Source: Bdellovibrionota bacterium (lineage in GTDB: Bacteria > Bdellovibrionota > Bdellovibrionia > Bdellovibrionales > JAEYZS01). From it: DNA of 39,671 bases. The notes under the pieces were generated by a model. That model made no database searches and was not told the origin of the DNA. It saw only the letters and a list, made by a program, of their open reading frames with translations. This document shows, in pieces, positions 1 to 10,291 of the stretch. The first letter of the stretch is position 1; the number at the start of each line of letters is the position of its first letter. Both the position numbers and the translations under genes were made by a program. The stretch is from assembly GCA_963169805.1 (NCBI GenBank), contig CAUJDY010000016.1:1-39671 (forward strand), read 5' to 3'.

Positions 1-215
1 AAGTTATGAAAATAGATACAAAATCCTACTGGCACATCTCCCTCATATCCCAACAAACATTTAGGCCCGCCCGGTGTTCTAAAAAAGCTTTCTTCTAAGA
101 TTGCCTCCGTCGCCGTAACTTCATGAGCAAGTTTTTCATAAACAGCTAATTCCTGAATAAACTGCAAAATGAGCCCTACGTCTGTTTTTTGGGCCGGCCT
201 TACCTGAAAAGACAT
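1..215 (-). CDS. GNAT-family N-acetyltransferase (diamine/SAT1-like), partial: C-terminus lies beyond window start
   Basis: Manual reverse-strand translation from ATG at 213-215: MSFQVRPAQKTDVGLILQFIQELAVYEKLAHEVTATEAILEESFFRTPGGPKCLLGYEGDVPVGFCIYFHN..., the typical N-terminal GNAT pattern 'IRPA...D...I...I.ELA.YEK'. Open to the window edge, so absent from the ORF track. Confidence 0.75.
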   Translation of the reverse strand, partial: MSFQVRPAQKTDVGLILQFIQELAVYEKLAHEVTATEAILEESFFRTPGGPKCLLGYEGDVPVGFCIYFHN

Positions 216-291
216 TTTCACCTCGATTGCTACGATTTGGAGTGCGTCAGTTTTAACTAAATTATTGATTGCGCACAAGGATTGAGAAAAT

Positions 292-870
292 ATGACAAAA
301 ATGATGTTACTACCGGATTTTAATCACTTCTATTTTATTCGACACGGCCGCACTGACGCAAATGATCTGCAGCTTATGGCCGGTGGAACCAACGATATCC
401 CTATAAATGCAACAGGGCATGCCCAAGCAATTAACGCAGCCTTGATTCTTAAAAATCAGTGTTCTGATATTCAAAGCATCTGCTCTAGCTCTATGACACG
501 AGCTCAACAAACTGCAAATATCATTCTTTCTCAGCTAAACCGCCCCCTCCAAACTGAAGACGACTTAATTGAATGGAAATTTGGAGAGTGGGAAGGCCGA
601 ACCTGGACAGAAATCAGCCCTTTGTTTTTAGATGATAATGCAGAGCCTGAGCAAGGCGAGGGACGCGAAGAGTTCAAGATGCGAGTATTGAGTGGCTTGC
701 AAAAGGCCTTGCAACTCCCTCACCCTGTACTTATCGTAGCCCACGGAGGCGTTTGGTATATGATTCAAAAAATTTTTAATTTACCACTGAAAAAGACCGA
801 CAACTGCCAAATCTTTAAAATCTACAAGCAAAATCATGGTCAATACTCTTACTACGAAGTGACATTATGA
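292..870 (+). CDS. Histidine phosphatase family protein (phosphoglycerate mutase-like)
   Basis: RHG motif 'FIRHGRTDAND', 'SSSMTRAQQTA', 'EWKFGEWEG', 'VLIVAHGG'. Confidence 0.85.
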   Translation: MTKMMLLPDFNHFYFIRHGRTDANDLQLMAGGTNDIPINATGHAQAINAALILKNQCSDIQSICSSSMTRAQQTANIILSQLNRPLQTEDDLIEWKFGEWEGRTWTEISPLFLDDNAEPEQGEGREEFKMRVLSGLQKALQLPHPVLIVAHGGVWYMIQKIFNLPLKKTDNCQIFKIYKQNHGQYSYYEVTL

Positions 871-1853
871 GCATAAATGTTCTGGTCACTGGAGGAGCTG
901 GATATATTGGCTCTCACACATGTAAATATATAAAATCAAAAGGATTGAATCCAATTGTCTATGATAATTTTGTCTACGGTCACAAAAAAGCAGTTCAATG
1001 GGGTCCGTATATAGAGGGTGATTTATTGGATACGGAGCTTGTCCAAAAAACATTGAAAGAAAATAATATCCAAGGGGTTATTCACTTTGCAGCTTATGCA
1101 TACGTTGGAGAATCTGTACAGAATCCTATCAAATACTATGAAAATAATGTGATGGGCTCTTTATCGTTACTAAAAGCTATGAGAGAAACCAACGTATCAA
1201 AAATAGTATTTTCGAGTACATGCGCTACTTATGGTATACCTCAAAAGATACCAATTACAGAGGATATGCCTCAAAATCCTATCAACCCATATGGCCAAAC
1301 AAAGCTCATCGTTGAAAATATCCTACAGGATTACGGCTTAGCATATGGATTAAAAAGTGTAGCCTTGCGATACTTTAACGCCGCAGGAGCAAGTCCAGAA
1401 TCTGAAATCGGCGAAGACCACACACCAGAAACTCATGCCATTCCGCTTGCACTAGAATCTGCGATTACGGGACGAGAGTTCAAAGTATTTGGAACAGATT
1501 ATCCGACTCCCGATGGAACCTGCATAAGAGATTATATTCACGTTGATGATTTAGCCTCGGCTCACTATCTTGCTTTTAAGTATCTTGAGGAGAGTCGTCA
1601 AAATTTTACAGCATTCAACCTTGGCACAGGAAAAGGAACTTCAGTAAAGGATATTTTAAGCGCAGTACATAAAGTGAGCGGGAAAGATGTAAACGCTACT
1701 TTTGCACCAAGAAGAGCGGGAGATCCTGCTCAACTTGTAGCAGACTCACAAAAAATTCAATCCGTTTTAGGTTGGAAGCCAATATACACAGACATCCACA
1801 AAACAATTGAGACCGCATATAAATGGGAAATTAAAAAAAGAGATTACAAATAA
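867..1853 (+). CDS. galE: UDP-glucose 4-epimerase
   Basis: 'VLVTGGAGYIGSHTC', 'SSTCATYG', 'NPYGQTK', 'RYFNAAGA' are typical of extended SDR GalE. Confidence 0.93.
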   Translation: MSINVLVTGGAGYIGSHTCKYIKSKGLNPIVYDNFVYGHKKAVQWGPYIEGDLLDTELVQKTLKENNIQGVIHFAAYAYVGESVQNPIKYYENNVMGSLSLLKAMRETNVSKIVFSSTCATYGIPQKIPITEDMPQNPINPYGQTKLIVENILQDYGLAYGLKSVALRYFNAAGASPESEIGEDHTPETHAIPLALESAITGREFKVFGTDYPTPDGTCIRDYIHVDDLASAHYLAFKYLEESRQNFTAFNLGTGKGTSVKDILSAVHKVSGKDVNATFAPRRAGDPAQLVADSQKIQSVLGWKPIYTDIHKTIETAYKWEIKKRDYK

Positions 1854-1854
1854 T

Positions 1855-2760
1855 ATGATAACAACATACCTCGTCTATCAAGCCTACGGGAAAAAAACTA
1901 TTTTAGATCAAACTCTTTATTCTATTCTTTCTGCAATTCCTTTTATTCAAAATGAAAATCTTAACATTCAGATTGTGATATACACAGATAACTCGAACTA
2001 CTTCCAAAAGTTCTTATCTTCTTTTAATTTTATAAAATACGAACCACTTACTGAGCAAAAAAGAACCGAATGGCTAGGAAGGATTAAATTCGTACATAGA
2101 CTTAAAATTGAAATGCTAAAAGATTGTTCGCAAAAATATAAAGGACACATACTCTACTTAGACGGAGATACTTATTTCACAAAAAGCCCTCTTTCTATAA
2201 TTGAAAGAATTCAACCCTCAATTAGCGTCATGCATATTTACGAGGATCAACTGAAGCCTGCAAAACTTCTTTTAACAAAAAAACTCTACAAATTTTTATA
2301 CAAAAATCCTATCTTTGTGGACGGTGAACTTCTCAAGTTCAAAGAAGAAACGCAAATGTGGAACGCAGGTGTTATAGGTGTTCATCAAAACTTCACTTGG
2401 GTCTTTGATAAAATCATTAAAATGACAGATGAACTTTATAGCAAATACCCTAAGCATATAATGGAGCAGTTTGCAGTCTCTTATTATTTACAAAGGCACA
2501 CGCATATTGTTGCTTGCGATGATGTGATCGAACATTACTGGATGCAAAAAGAAATCTATCCAGACCTGATTTCAAAGTATATTGATTCATGCAATAGCTA
2601 TGAATCATTTGTAAAGAATTTAGGAAGCCTTATACTTCCGCACAGAATCTACAAAAATCCATATGCAACACTTCGAATGAGGATATATCAAAAGGTCCCT
2701 GCACTACGGCCCCTTATCTCTAAACTTAATAAAATAATAGAATCTCCGAGCTTTGATTAG
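1855..2760 (+). CDS. Putative glycosyltransferase (GT-A-like, DxD motif)
   Basis: ORF track starts at 1807, inside galE; ATG at 1855 directly after the galE stop is in frame and more plausible. 'HILYLDGDTYF' resembles a GT-A DxD motif; adjacent to galE. Confidence 0.6.
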   Translation: MITTYLVYQAYGKKTILDQTLYSILSAIPFIQNENLNIQIVIYTDNSNYFQKFLSSFNFIKYEPLTEQKRTEWLGRIKFVHRLKIEMLKDCSQKYKGHILYLDGDTYFTKSPLSIIERIQPSISVMHIYEDQLKPAKLLLTKKLYKFLYKNPIFVDGELLKFKEETQMWNAGVIGVHQNFTWVFDKIIKMTDELYSKYPKHIMEQFAVSYYLQRHTHIVACDDVIEHYWMQKEIYPDLISKYIDSCNSYESFVKNLGSLILPHRIYKNPYATLRMRIYQKVPALRPLISKLNKIIESPSFD

Positions 2761-2762
2761 CT

Positions 2763-3956
2763 TTACACACGGCTGTATTTATCAATTCTAGAAAAGACGT
2801 AGATAGACAGAAGAGTTGCCGCGAATGCAATGTAACCAACATAATTATAGCCAGTTAGACTTCGATCTACATTCGTTGTAATAATGAAGCCGGCAAGCTG
2901 AGCCGCTAAACCGGACCCCATTTGCTGGAGGGCCGAATTTAAACTCATATACCCACCACGATACTTAGGCTCAATCAAATTTGTGAGTGCAGAGACAGTT
3001 GGAATAAATCGCGCAGAACCCATAATAAAAAAACCAGTCGTTACCGTTAGCGCCCAAAATTCAGTTGAGGGTGCCATATGTGTAAATAACAAAATTGGAA
3101 TCACTGCAAATATTGCCGTTCTGCTATAAACATAAAACGGAGTTGCTCTATCAACCCAGCGCCCTACCACATAGGAGCTACCTATAGTTGCAAGTCCACC
3201 TATCATATAAACTAAAAAGAGTTTTTCTTCCGGAAATCCAACATTAAAAACTAAGTATGGAGAAATAAATGGAATCACAGAAAAGTGCGCTAGCATGAGT
3301 ACGGGATATATCATCAACCCTCTTACAAGTTTTTTGTGCTGCAAAATATATTTATAAATTGCAAAATCATCGCGTCCTTCTTTGGCCTGAATATGAGACG
3401 TCATATTGGGTAATACCATGTATTGCAAAAACAGAAAAAATAGTCCTACATAAACAACAACTCGAAATGGATAATGCCAATCGCTCAGCTGAGCAAAGTA
3501 TAGTCCCAAGGGAACTCCCACAACACTCGCCGCGGAGAATGAACCCATAATTATAGCCGTACTTCTTCCGCGAAATTGAGATGGGATTAAATCTCCAGAA
3601 ATGGCATAAACTTGTGCTCCTAATAGGCCACCAAAAAATCCTGTAAAACCTCTCGCAAGCATGAGTTGTAAAGATGATGCGGACATTGCGCATAAGTAGG
3701 TTCCCATAAGAAACCCAATATAAACTAACATAAAGGATTTCTTTCTATCAAAACGATCTAAGAAAAAAGAGGCAAATACAGCTGAAATTCCGCCCATCAG
3801 AGAATACGCAGATACAATCCAACTAAATTCAACAGTTGTAATAGAAAATGCTCGGATTAACTGAGGCCCCAAAGGCATAATAATCATAAAATCAACAATG
3901 ACTGTAAACTGAACTGCCGCTAATAAAAACAACACCTTGAGCATCTTTGAAGTCAT
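2763..3956 (-). CDS. MFS transporter (DHA1-like)
   Basis: Twelve-TM-like hydrophobic ORF; 'FLDRFDRKKSFML' motif-A-like loop after TM2. Confidence 0.85.
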   Translation of the reverse strand: MTSKMLKVLFLLAAVQFTVIVDFMIIMPLGPQLIRAFSITTVEFSWIVSAYSLMGGISAVFASFFLDRFDRKKSFMLVYIGFLMGTYLCAMSASSLQLMLARGFTGFFGGLLGAQVYAISGDLIPSQFRGRSTAIIMGSFSAASVVGVPLGLYFAQLSDWHYPFRVVVYVGLFFLFLQYMVLPNMTSHIQAKEGRDDFAIYKYILQHKKLVRGLMIYPVLMLAHFSVIPFISPYLVFNVGFPEEKLFLVYMIGGLATIGSSYVVGRWVDRATPFYVYSRTAIFAVIPILLFTHMAPSTEFWALTVTTGFFIMGSARFIPTVSALTNLIEPKYRGGYMSLNSALQQMGSGLAAQLAGFIITTNVDRSLTGYNYVGYIAFAATLLSIYVFSRIDKYSRV

Positions 3957-4849
3957 TCAACAACCACATCTTTACGATTAAATCTTTCTATATAATGACA
4001 TCTTTGACAAAGATCTTCAATCAAATGTCCAGTATCGAATCCCTCACGCATTTTTACAGATCGCTCTGATTTTAGAATAGATTGAATGGGTGTATCCAAA
4101 CAATTACCCAATGCCAAGTTTGCCTCTTTATCTAAACAGCAGGCCACCACAGTTCCATCTGAATGTACCCCAATGTGATGATTGAGCGCATGGCAAGTTC
4201 CTCGCAACTGCCTGATAGGTTGATCTAATGTTGGCCAAATGAATCGACTATCAAAGTGGATATAAACTCTTCCAGAAATTTTGTGTCCCTTTTTACGTCG
4301 GATATCAACCTTGATATTTTTGAAACTAAAAGAAAATTTAGATTCAATATATTGTCTTATTTTTATATTTTTCTCAGAAAGCGCAAGTGGATCACTTAAA
4401 TCCCAAACACGCAAATTGACATACGTCTGTGGTTTTTCATTTTGAAGTAACTCAATCAATTCAAAAACCTTATCAAGATAGGGCTTAATTTCTGCCTCTG
4501 GATAGTTAGCTTCAAAACTATGAACGGATATATTGATTTGCCCAATAGCAGGACTTAGTAATTCTTTAAGTTTTCGAGAGATTAAAGTTCCATTTGTGGT
4601 TAATTCGATAAAAACATTATGTTTCTCACATATTTTTAATATCTCAGCAAAGTGAGGGTGTCCCAAAGGCTCACCCATAAGATGCAAACAAACTCTTTGA
4701 GTCAAGGGAGCCATTTGTTTGAGAACTGTCTCGAAGTCTTCTAAAGACATGAGTTTTTTATCTCTTTCAACGGCGGGGCAAAAATCACACTGCAAATTGC
4801 AGATATTTGAAATTTCGATGTACACCTTCTGAAACACTAAAGACTCCAA
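3953..4849 (-). CDS. Radical SAM protein with SPASM-like C-terminal cysteines
   Basis: CxxxCxxC 'CNLQCDFC'; 'HLMGEPLGHP'; C-terminal 'GTVVACCLDKEANLALGNC...CQRC'. Confidence 0.85.
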   Translation of the reverse strand: MESLVFQKVYIEISNICNLQCDFCPAVERDKKLMSLEDFETVLKQMAPLTQRVCLHLMGEPLGHPHFAEILKICEKHNVFIELTTNGTLISRKLKELLSPAIGQINISVHSFEANYPEAEIKPYLDKVFELIELLQNEKPQTYVNLRVWDLSDPLALSEKNIKIRQYIESKFSFSFKNIKVDIRRKKGHKISGRVYIHFDSRFIWPTLDQPIRQLRGTCHALNHHIGVHSDGTVVACCLDKEANLALGNCLDTPIQSILKSERSVKMREGFDTGHLIEDLCQRCHYIERFNRKDVVVE

Positions 4850-5769
4850 GAAATTTTTTCGAGCTGCTCAGCTTCTTGTGCCCAGTAAGCATAACTTTCG
4901 AAATTTGGGAATAATCGAGGAAAACTAGGATCACTCCAGCGAGTGGCAATCCACCTTGCATAGTACATAATTCTAAGTCCTCTTAATGGCTCAAATAATT
5001 CTTTTTGAGAAATATCAAATTCTCTAAGCTCATCATAGCCCTCTAAAATTTGATCTAACTCGTCTTCAAAGTTTTCTCTGTCTAACAGCATCCAGAAATC
5101 TTGAGCTTCAACACCATTAATGGAGTCATCAAAATCTACAAAGAAAAAATCCTGCTCATTATTAAGCAAGTTTCCCTTATGACAATCTCCATGAATTCTA
5201 ATTTGAGAGTACTGACCAAGTCTTTCATCTAAAAAATTTAAAATATCCTGAGCCGCAGAAAAATATCGGCTTGATACTTCGGGCGCAACCCACTCACTCA
5301 GGACATCAAGACTCTCATATCCATAGAAATCTGTCGTCAAGGAAGGGCGATGGCTAAATTGAAACTGAGCGCCAACATTATGGAGACGAGCCAATGTTCG
5401 TCCCACTTTCTGCAACTCTCCTGGCAAAAACTCCTGCGGCATCCGTCCTTTGAACTTGGGATACAAGCAAAAGAAAGATTTCTGATCTTTCAACTCGAAA
5501 AGACTTTTATTCGCAAAACTCATTGGCTGCACAACATGCACACCCGATGAAGCTAAATCTGCCATAAATTGATGCTCTTCAATAAGAGCTTTTTCAGGCC
5601 ATCTATTCGATCGATAAAACTTTGCTATAATGCGATCACCATTTTCAAGTTTTAAATCAAAAACTCGGTTCTCATAGGAGTTGAGCTGAGTCATCTCTCC
5701 AGTTGGCTGCAGCCCAAGAGTTTCAACTGAGTTAAGTATAAAATCTGGAGTTAGATACTGAAAACTCAA
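4837..5769 (-). CDS. srkA: Serine/threonine protein kinase SrkA/RdoA (YihE) family
   Basis: 'NSYENRVFDLKLENGDRIIAKFYRSNRW', 'RIHGDCHKGNLL', 'FFVDFDDSINGVEAQDFWMLL'. Confidence 0.88.
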   Translation of the reverse strand: MSFQYLTPDFILNSVETLGLQPTGEMTQLNSYENRVFDLKLENGDRIIAKFYRSNRWPEKALIEEHQFMADLASSGVHVVQPMSFANKSLFELKDQKSFFCLYPKFKGRMPQEFLPGELQKVGRTLARLHNVGAQFQFSHRPSLTTDFYGYESLDVLSEWVAPEVSSRYFSAAQDILNFLDERLGQYSQIRIHGDCHKGNLLNNEQDFFFVDFDDSINGVEAQDFWMLLDRENFEDELDQILEGYDELREFDISQKELFEPLRGLRIMYYARWIATRWSDPSFPRLFPNFESYAYWAQEAEQLEKISWSL

Positions 5770-6464
5770 TCTATACTCCCAGAAAAAAATAATTTATGAC
5801 ATTGATCCAAGAGCTTGAGATAATCATCTTGTGCTATGTACCTTCCACCTAGAGATTCCGTTACAGGCGTGACCATTTGTATGTCCATCCAAAATCGTTT
5901 CTGACTTTTAAGATACCGAACCATTTCAATAAAACAAAGCTTTGAAACATTATCTTCCAAACCAAACATACTCTCTCCACTAAATACTCCACATACATCC
6001 ACTCCGTAAAGGCCTCCAATTAACTTATCATTTTTCCAACACTCGACTGACAAACAGTAGCCTAAACTAAAAAGTTCCGCATACGCTTCTTTCATTTCAT
6101 CCGTTATCCACGTCCCTTTTTGCCCCTTACGCGTAACCGTTGAACAGCCAGAAACAACCTCTTGAAATGCTTTATTCACAGTAAATGTATAAGTCATTTT
6201 TTTTTGTAACTTTGCAAGGCTTTTAGGAATATGAAGATCTTTAAAAAAAAGAACTCCTCGCTCCTTTGGAGAAAACCACAAAAGTGGCAATCCTTCGTGT
6301 GGCCAAGGAAATATCCCATGAAAGTACGCATCCAACAGTATCTCGGGAAATAACTCCCCTCCAAAGCACAATAGACCATCCGCGTCCGACTGTTGAGGGC
6401 TGGGGAACTGTGATTTTTTGGAAAGAGTTTTTATGTAGCTTTGCAATTGTCGCATAGTCCACAT
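5766..6464 (-). CDS. aat: Leucyl/phenylalanyl-tRNA--protein transferase
   Basis: 'DGLLCFGGELFPEILLDAYFHGIFPWPHEGLPLLWFSPKERGVL', 'GGLYGVDVCGVFSGESMF'. Initiation may be at the internal MRQLQSY. Confidence 0.92.
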   Translation of the reverse strand: MWTMRQLQSYIKTLSKKSQFPSPQQSDADGLLCFGGELFPEILLDAYFHGIFPWPHEGLPLLWFSPKERGVLFFKDLHIPKSLAKLQKKMTYTFTVNKAFQEVVSGCSTVTRKGQKGTWITDEMKEAYAELFSLGYCLSVECWKNDKLIGGLYGVDVCGVFSGESMFGLEDNVSKLCFIEMVRYLKSQKRFWMDIQMVTPVTESLGGRYIAQDDYLKLLDQCHKLFFSGSID

Positions 6465-7864
6465 TCCTTCTCTAGTGATACAGAAAAATACTCCATGATA
6501 TGCTTAACACGGCATGATTTAGCGTTCAAAAATTGAACCATCTTTAACAGTTTCATTTGATCATTTTTAAGTTGTCGATCGATCACCGTCGAATCGATCA
6601 ACTGATTGGGAATATCTTTAAGAATACGTATATTTCTATCCTCAAGATCTCCCTCAGTTACACTCCAACGGTCAAACAGATTAAGAACCGTTTCTAATCT
6701 AAAATCTTTCTTATTTTTAAATAACAATCTTTCTCGCAGTCCTTGCAATCCTAATGCATTGGCAGTTCCATCTTTAATCAACATAAAAACTGTTCGAATA
6801 AACTCCACATCTGGATTGGCCCACTTCACAAACTCCATTTGTATAGAAATATCATCCTCATCATACAACAAGAAAGTTTCTGCCTGTAAGCCATCTCTCC
6901 CTGCCCGGCCAACCTCTTGGTAGTAGGCCTCAATTGAGCCCGGCACTTCTGCATGAATAACATGTCTAATATTTTGCTTATCAATTCCCAAACCAAATGC
7001 AGGGGTTGCAAGAATGAGATCAACCTCCCCATTGAGAAAAACTCTCTGCGCTCCATTACGTAGAGATCTTTTCATTTGGCTATGGTAAGTCACATGCTCA
7101 ATCTCAAGCATTTCTGAAAATTTTTCGAGTGTTGATATTAAACTAAAATAGATGATAGTTGGTCCTTGCAGTTTTATCTTTTTAAATGCCTCAAGCTTTC
7201 CTTCAAGTGAATAGCACTCAAGAATATTTAACGATAAATTTGTTCTCAAAAATCCTTGAGAAATCGTTTGGATGGGATGAGCCCTTAAATGCTTAATAAT
7301 ATCCGCTTGTACATCGGGAGTGGCCGTGGCCGTCAGTGCCATTAATGGTGGTTTTTTTAAACTCTCCCAAACCTCACCCATACGTGTAAATTCAGGTCTA
7401 AAATCGTGTCCCCACTCTGAAATACAATGAGCTTCATCCACAGCAAATAAGGAAATTTGGTTTGGCTTTAAAGCCTCCAAAAACTCAGGAACACGAAAGC
7501 GTTCAGGAGAAACAAAGATCAGCTGGTACTTTTGTTCTTTCAATTTTTGGTATCGCTTCTCTCGTTCGTCCTGAGACAATAGAGAATGAATGTCACCTGC
7601 GGATATGCCTAGTTTTTGAGCTTTAGAGGCCTGGTCTCTCATCAGCGCTATGAGTGGAGAAACCACAACAACAAGACCCGGCTTAACAAGTGCTACGCCT
7701 TGGTAACAGAAACTTTTTCCCATCCCAGTTGGCATCAGAACTAGCGAATGCTGCCCCATAAAGGCCGATTGTAAAACCTGCTCTTGACCCCCGCGAAAAT
7801 GCGAGTAGCCAAGGGCATTCATTTTTTCTTTCAGTCTTTGAAGCAACTCTGAGGCATTCTGCAT
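6431..7864 (-). CDS. recQ: RecQ-family ATP-dependent DNA helicase, short form
   Basis: Walker A 'MPTGMGKSFCYQ', 'AVDEAHCISEWGHDFRPEF', 'GLGIDKQNIRHVIHAEVPGSIEAYYQEVGRAGRDG'; ends just after the 'CGLCDNC' zinc motif. Confidence 0.9.
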   Translation of the reverse strand: MQNASELLQRLKEKMNALGYSHFRGGQEQVLQSAFMGQHSLVLMPTGMGKSFCYQGVALVKPGLVVVVSPLIALMRDQASKAQKLGISAGDIHSLLSQDEREKRYQKLKEQKYQLIFVSPERFRVPEFLEALKPNQISLFAVDEAHCISEWGHDFRPEFTRMGEVWESLKKPPLMALTATATPDVQADIIKHLRAHPIQTISQGFLRTNLSLNILECYSLEGKLEAFKKIKLQGPTIIYFSLISTLEKFSEMLEIEHVTYHSQMKRSLRNGAQRVFLNGEVDLILATPAFGLGIDKQNIRHVIHAEVPGSIEAYYQEVGRAGRDGLQAETFLLYDEDDISIQMEFVKWANPDVEFIRTVFMLIKDGTANALGLQGLRERLLFKNKKDFRLETVLNLFDRWSVTEGDLEDRNIRILKDIPNQLIDSTVIDRQLKNDQMKLLKMVQFLNAKSCRVKHIMEYFSVSLEKECGLCDNCKAT

Positions 7865-8156
7865 TTACTTAAAGTAACCTTTTAAGTCTTAATTTTCATC
7901 TGTTATTTCAATAATTTACAGAAGTATGTAAAACCCTCTTAAAACAGGCACCCTTATAAATATCGAGGCTTGCGGGATATTTTTTCAGAGAGTTTAAGAT
8001 CTCGAATTCTCTGAACTTTCGTACTTATCCCCGAATCAATCCCATCACCATATACCCTTTGATTATTACAAATCGTTATGTTAACTATTTGCACTTCGTA
8101 TATTAGAAAAGATTCGAAGTAATATTAACCAATTAAACTATTTTTGAGGACAAGAC

Positions 8157-10274
8157 ATGTCACAAGAGAAAACACCACTAGAGCTTGTGCGAAATATTGG
8201 TATTTCTGCACACATCGATTCCGGAAAAACGACTCTCACGGAACGTATTTTATACTATACTGGTCGTATTCACCAAATTCACGAGGTTCGTGGTAAAGAC
8301 GGTGTTGGCGCAAAGATGGACTCTATGGATCTTGAAAGAGAAAAAGGGATCACAATTAAGTCTGCTGCGACTTACTGCCGCTGGAAACAATACCAAATTA
8401 ACATTATCGATACACCGGGACACGTTGACTTTACAGTGGAAGTGGAGAGATCTCTTCGCGTTTTGGATGGCGCTATTCTTGTTCTTTGCTCAGTGTCTGG
8501 AGTTCAAGCTCAAACTTTGACTGTGGATAGACAGATGAAGCGTTATAAGGTTCCACGTCTTGCATTTGTAAACAAATGCGACCGCGTTGGTGCAAACCCT
8601 AAGCGTGTTACAGCTCAAATCCGTGAAAAATTAAAACTTAATGCAGCGATGGTCCAAATTCCAATTGGCCTTGAAGATGCTCATGTGGGTCAGGTTGACC
8701 TTCTCAAAATGAAGGCTTTCTACTACGAGGGTGACAACGGAGAAACAGTTGTTGAAAGAGATATCCCTGCAGAACTTCTTGATGACGCAACAGCAATGAG
8801 ACAAGAACTCGTCGGCGTGGTAGCTGATTTTGATGAAGCTATTGGCGAAAAATTCTTAATGGAAGAAGACATCTCAGCTGAAGAACTTCAAAAAGCAATA
8901 CGCAAAGGAAGCCTTGAATTAAAATTTGTACCTGTATTTTGCGGATCAGCTTACAAAAACAAAGGGATTCAATTACTACTTGATGGAGTAGGAAACTACC
9001 TTCCAAATCCGAAAGAAATCGAAAACGTTGCTCTCAACCAAGAAAAGGCTGAAGAGAAAATCGTTCTCGAATCAACAAGCGAAAAACCTCTTGTTATGCT
9101 CGCTTTTAAACTTGAGAAATCTCCATATGGACAGTTAACGTTCATGAGAATTTATCAAGGTCGAGTCAAAAAGGGTGATATGATTTATAACATGAATGAC
9201 GGTAAGAAAGTAAAAGTACCGCGCCTTGTCCGTATGCACTCAGACGAAATGGAAGATATTGAATCAGCGGAAGCAGGAGATATCATAGCTATGTTTGGCG
9301 TAGACTGTGCTTCAGGAGATACATTTACTGATGGTCAGTTAAACGTAACTCTAGAATCTATGTTTGTCCCAGATCCAGTTATTTCCTTGGCCGTAGCTCC
9401 TAAGAAAAAAGAGGACGCAAACAACTTCTCTAAGGCTTTGAACAAGTTTACTAAAGAAGATCCTACATTTCATGTTCACCGAGATGAAGAATCTGGTGAA
9501 ACGATCATTTCTGGAATGGGAGAGCTTCACTTGGAAATTTATGTTGAACGTATGAAGCGAGAATTCGATTGTGAAGTTGTTACTGGTAAACCTCAAGTTG
9601 CCTTCAGAGAAACTATTTCTAAATCTACAGACTTCATGACTGTTCACAAAAAACAAACTGGTGGTGCTGGTCAGTACGCTAAAATTGGCGGAACAATGGC
9701 TCCATTAGCAGCTGACGAAAATGGCGAGGTAAAGCCTTACGAGTTCGTTGATGACATCGTGGGTGGATCTATTCCGAGAGAATTTATCCCTGCGTGTGAT
9801 AAAGGATTCCAGGAACAGCTTAAAAAAGGACTTCTTGTTGGAGCTCCTGTAATTGGCGTTCAAATGACAATTAATGACGGTGGATTCCACGCGGTTGACT
9901 CGTCTGAAATGGCATTTAGAATTTGCGCTCAAACAGCTGTAAGAGAAGCCTACATGCAAGCTGGACCAACTATTCTTGAGCCAATCATGAATGTTGAAGT
10001 TGTTGTCCCAGAAGAATTCCAAGGCGCAGTGATTGGTCAGTTAAACCAACGCCGTGGTGTGATTTTAGGATCATCTACTCAAGATAATGAAACGATTATT
10101 GATTCTGAAGTACCTTTAACAGAGATGTTTGGATACTCAACAGATCTACGCTCTGCAACGCAAGGTAAGGGACAGTTTACTATGGAGTTTAAAAAATACT
10201 CCCCTGTTCCTAGAAACGTTCAGGAAGAGATGATTAAAGCGTACCAAAAGAAACGAGCTGAGGAGAATAAGTAA
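8157..10274 (+). CDS. fusA: Translation elongation factor G, mitochondrial EFG1-like (spdEFG1-type)
   Basis: '[63 protein letters not shown]', 'DTPGHVDF', 'NKCDRVG'; SD 'GAGGAC' upstream of ATG. Confidence 0.95.
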   Translation: MSQEKTPLELVRNIGISAHIDSGKTTLTERILYYTGRIHQIHEVRGKDGVGAKMDSMDLEREKGITIKSAATYCRWKQYQINIIDTPGHVDFTVEVERSLRVLDGAILVLCSVSGVQAQTLTVDRQMKRYKVPRLAFVNKCDRVGANPKRVTAQIREKLKLNAAMVQIPIGLEDAHVGQVDLLKMKAFYYEGDNGETVVERDIPAELLDDATAMRQELVGVVADFDEAIGEKFLMEEDISAEELQKAIRKGSLELKFVPVFCGSAYKNKGIQLLLDGVGNYLPNPKEIENVALNQEKAEEKIVLESTSEKPLVMLAFKLEKSPYGQLTFMRIYQGRVKKGDMIYNMNDGKKVKVPRLVRMHSDEMEDIESAEAGDIIAMFGVDCASGDTFTDGQLNVTLESMFVPDPVISLAVAPKKKEDANNFSKALNKFTKEDPTFHVHRDEESGETIISGMGELHLEIYVERMKREFDCEVVTGKPQVAFRETISKSTDFMTVHKKQTGGAGQYAKIGGTMAPLAADENGEVKPYEFVDDIVGGSIPREFIPACDKGFQEQLKKGLLVGAPVIGVQMTINDGGFHAVDSSEMAFRICAQTAVREAYMQAGPTILEPIMNVEVVVPEEFQGAVIGQLNQRRGVILGSSTQDNETIIDSEVPLTEMFGYSTDLRSATQGKGQFTMEFKKYSPVPRNVQEEMIKAYQKKRAEENK

Positions 10275-10291
10275 GTCTTATAGATTTACTA

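Noticed and set aside
3367-3693. 108-aa minus-strand ORF inside the MFS gene
   Set aside because: Alternative frame of a confident MFS CDS.
6194-6462. Several short ORFs on both strands inside aat
   Set aside because: Frame-shifted readings of a clear aat coding sequence.
6431-7864. recQ as a pseudogene
   Set aside because: Helicase motifs are complete and the frame is open through the zinc motif; short RecQ forms exist, so no evidence of decay.
8185-8520. 111-aa ORF nested in the EF-G gene
   Set aside because: Out-of-frame overlap with a strongly conserved gene; no recognisable domain.
9351-10022. Two minus-strand ORFs (101 and 105 aa) antisense to EF-G
   Set aside because: Antisense to a conserved CDS, low-complexity composition, no SD or domain evidence.
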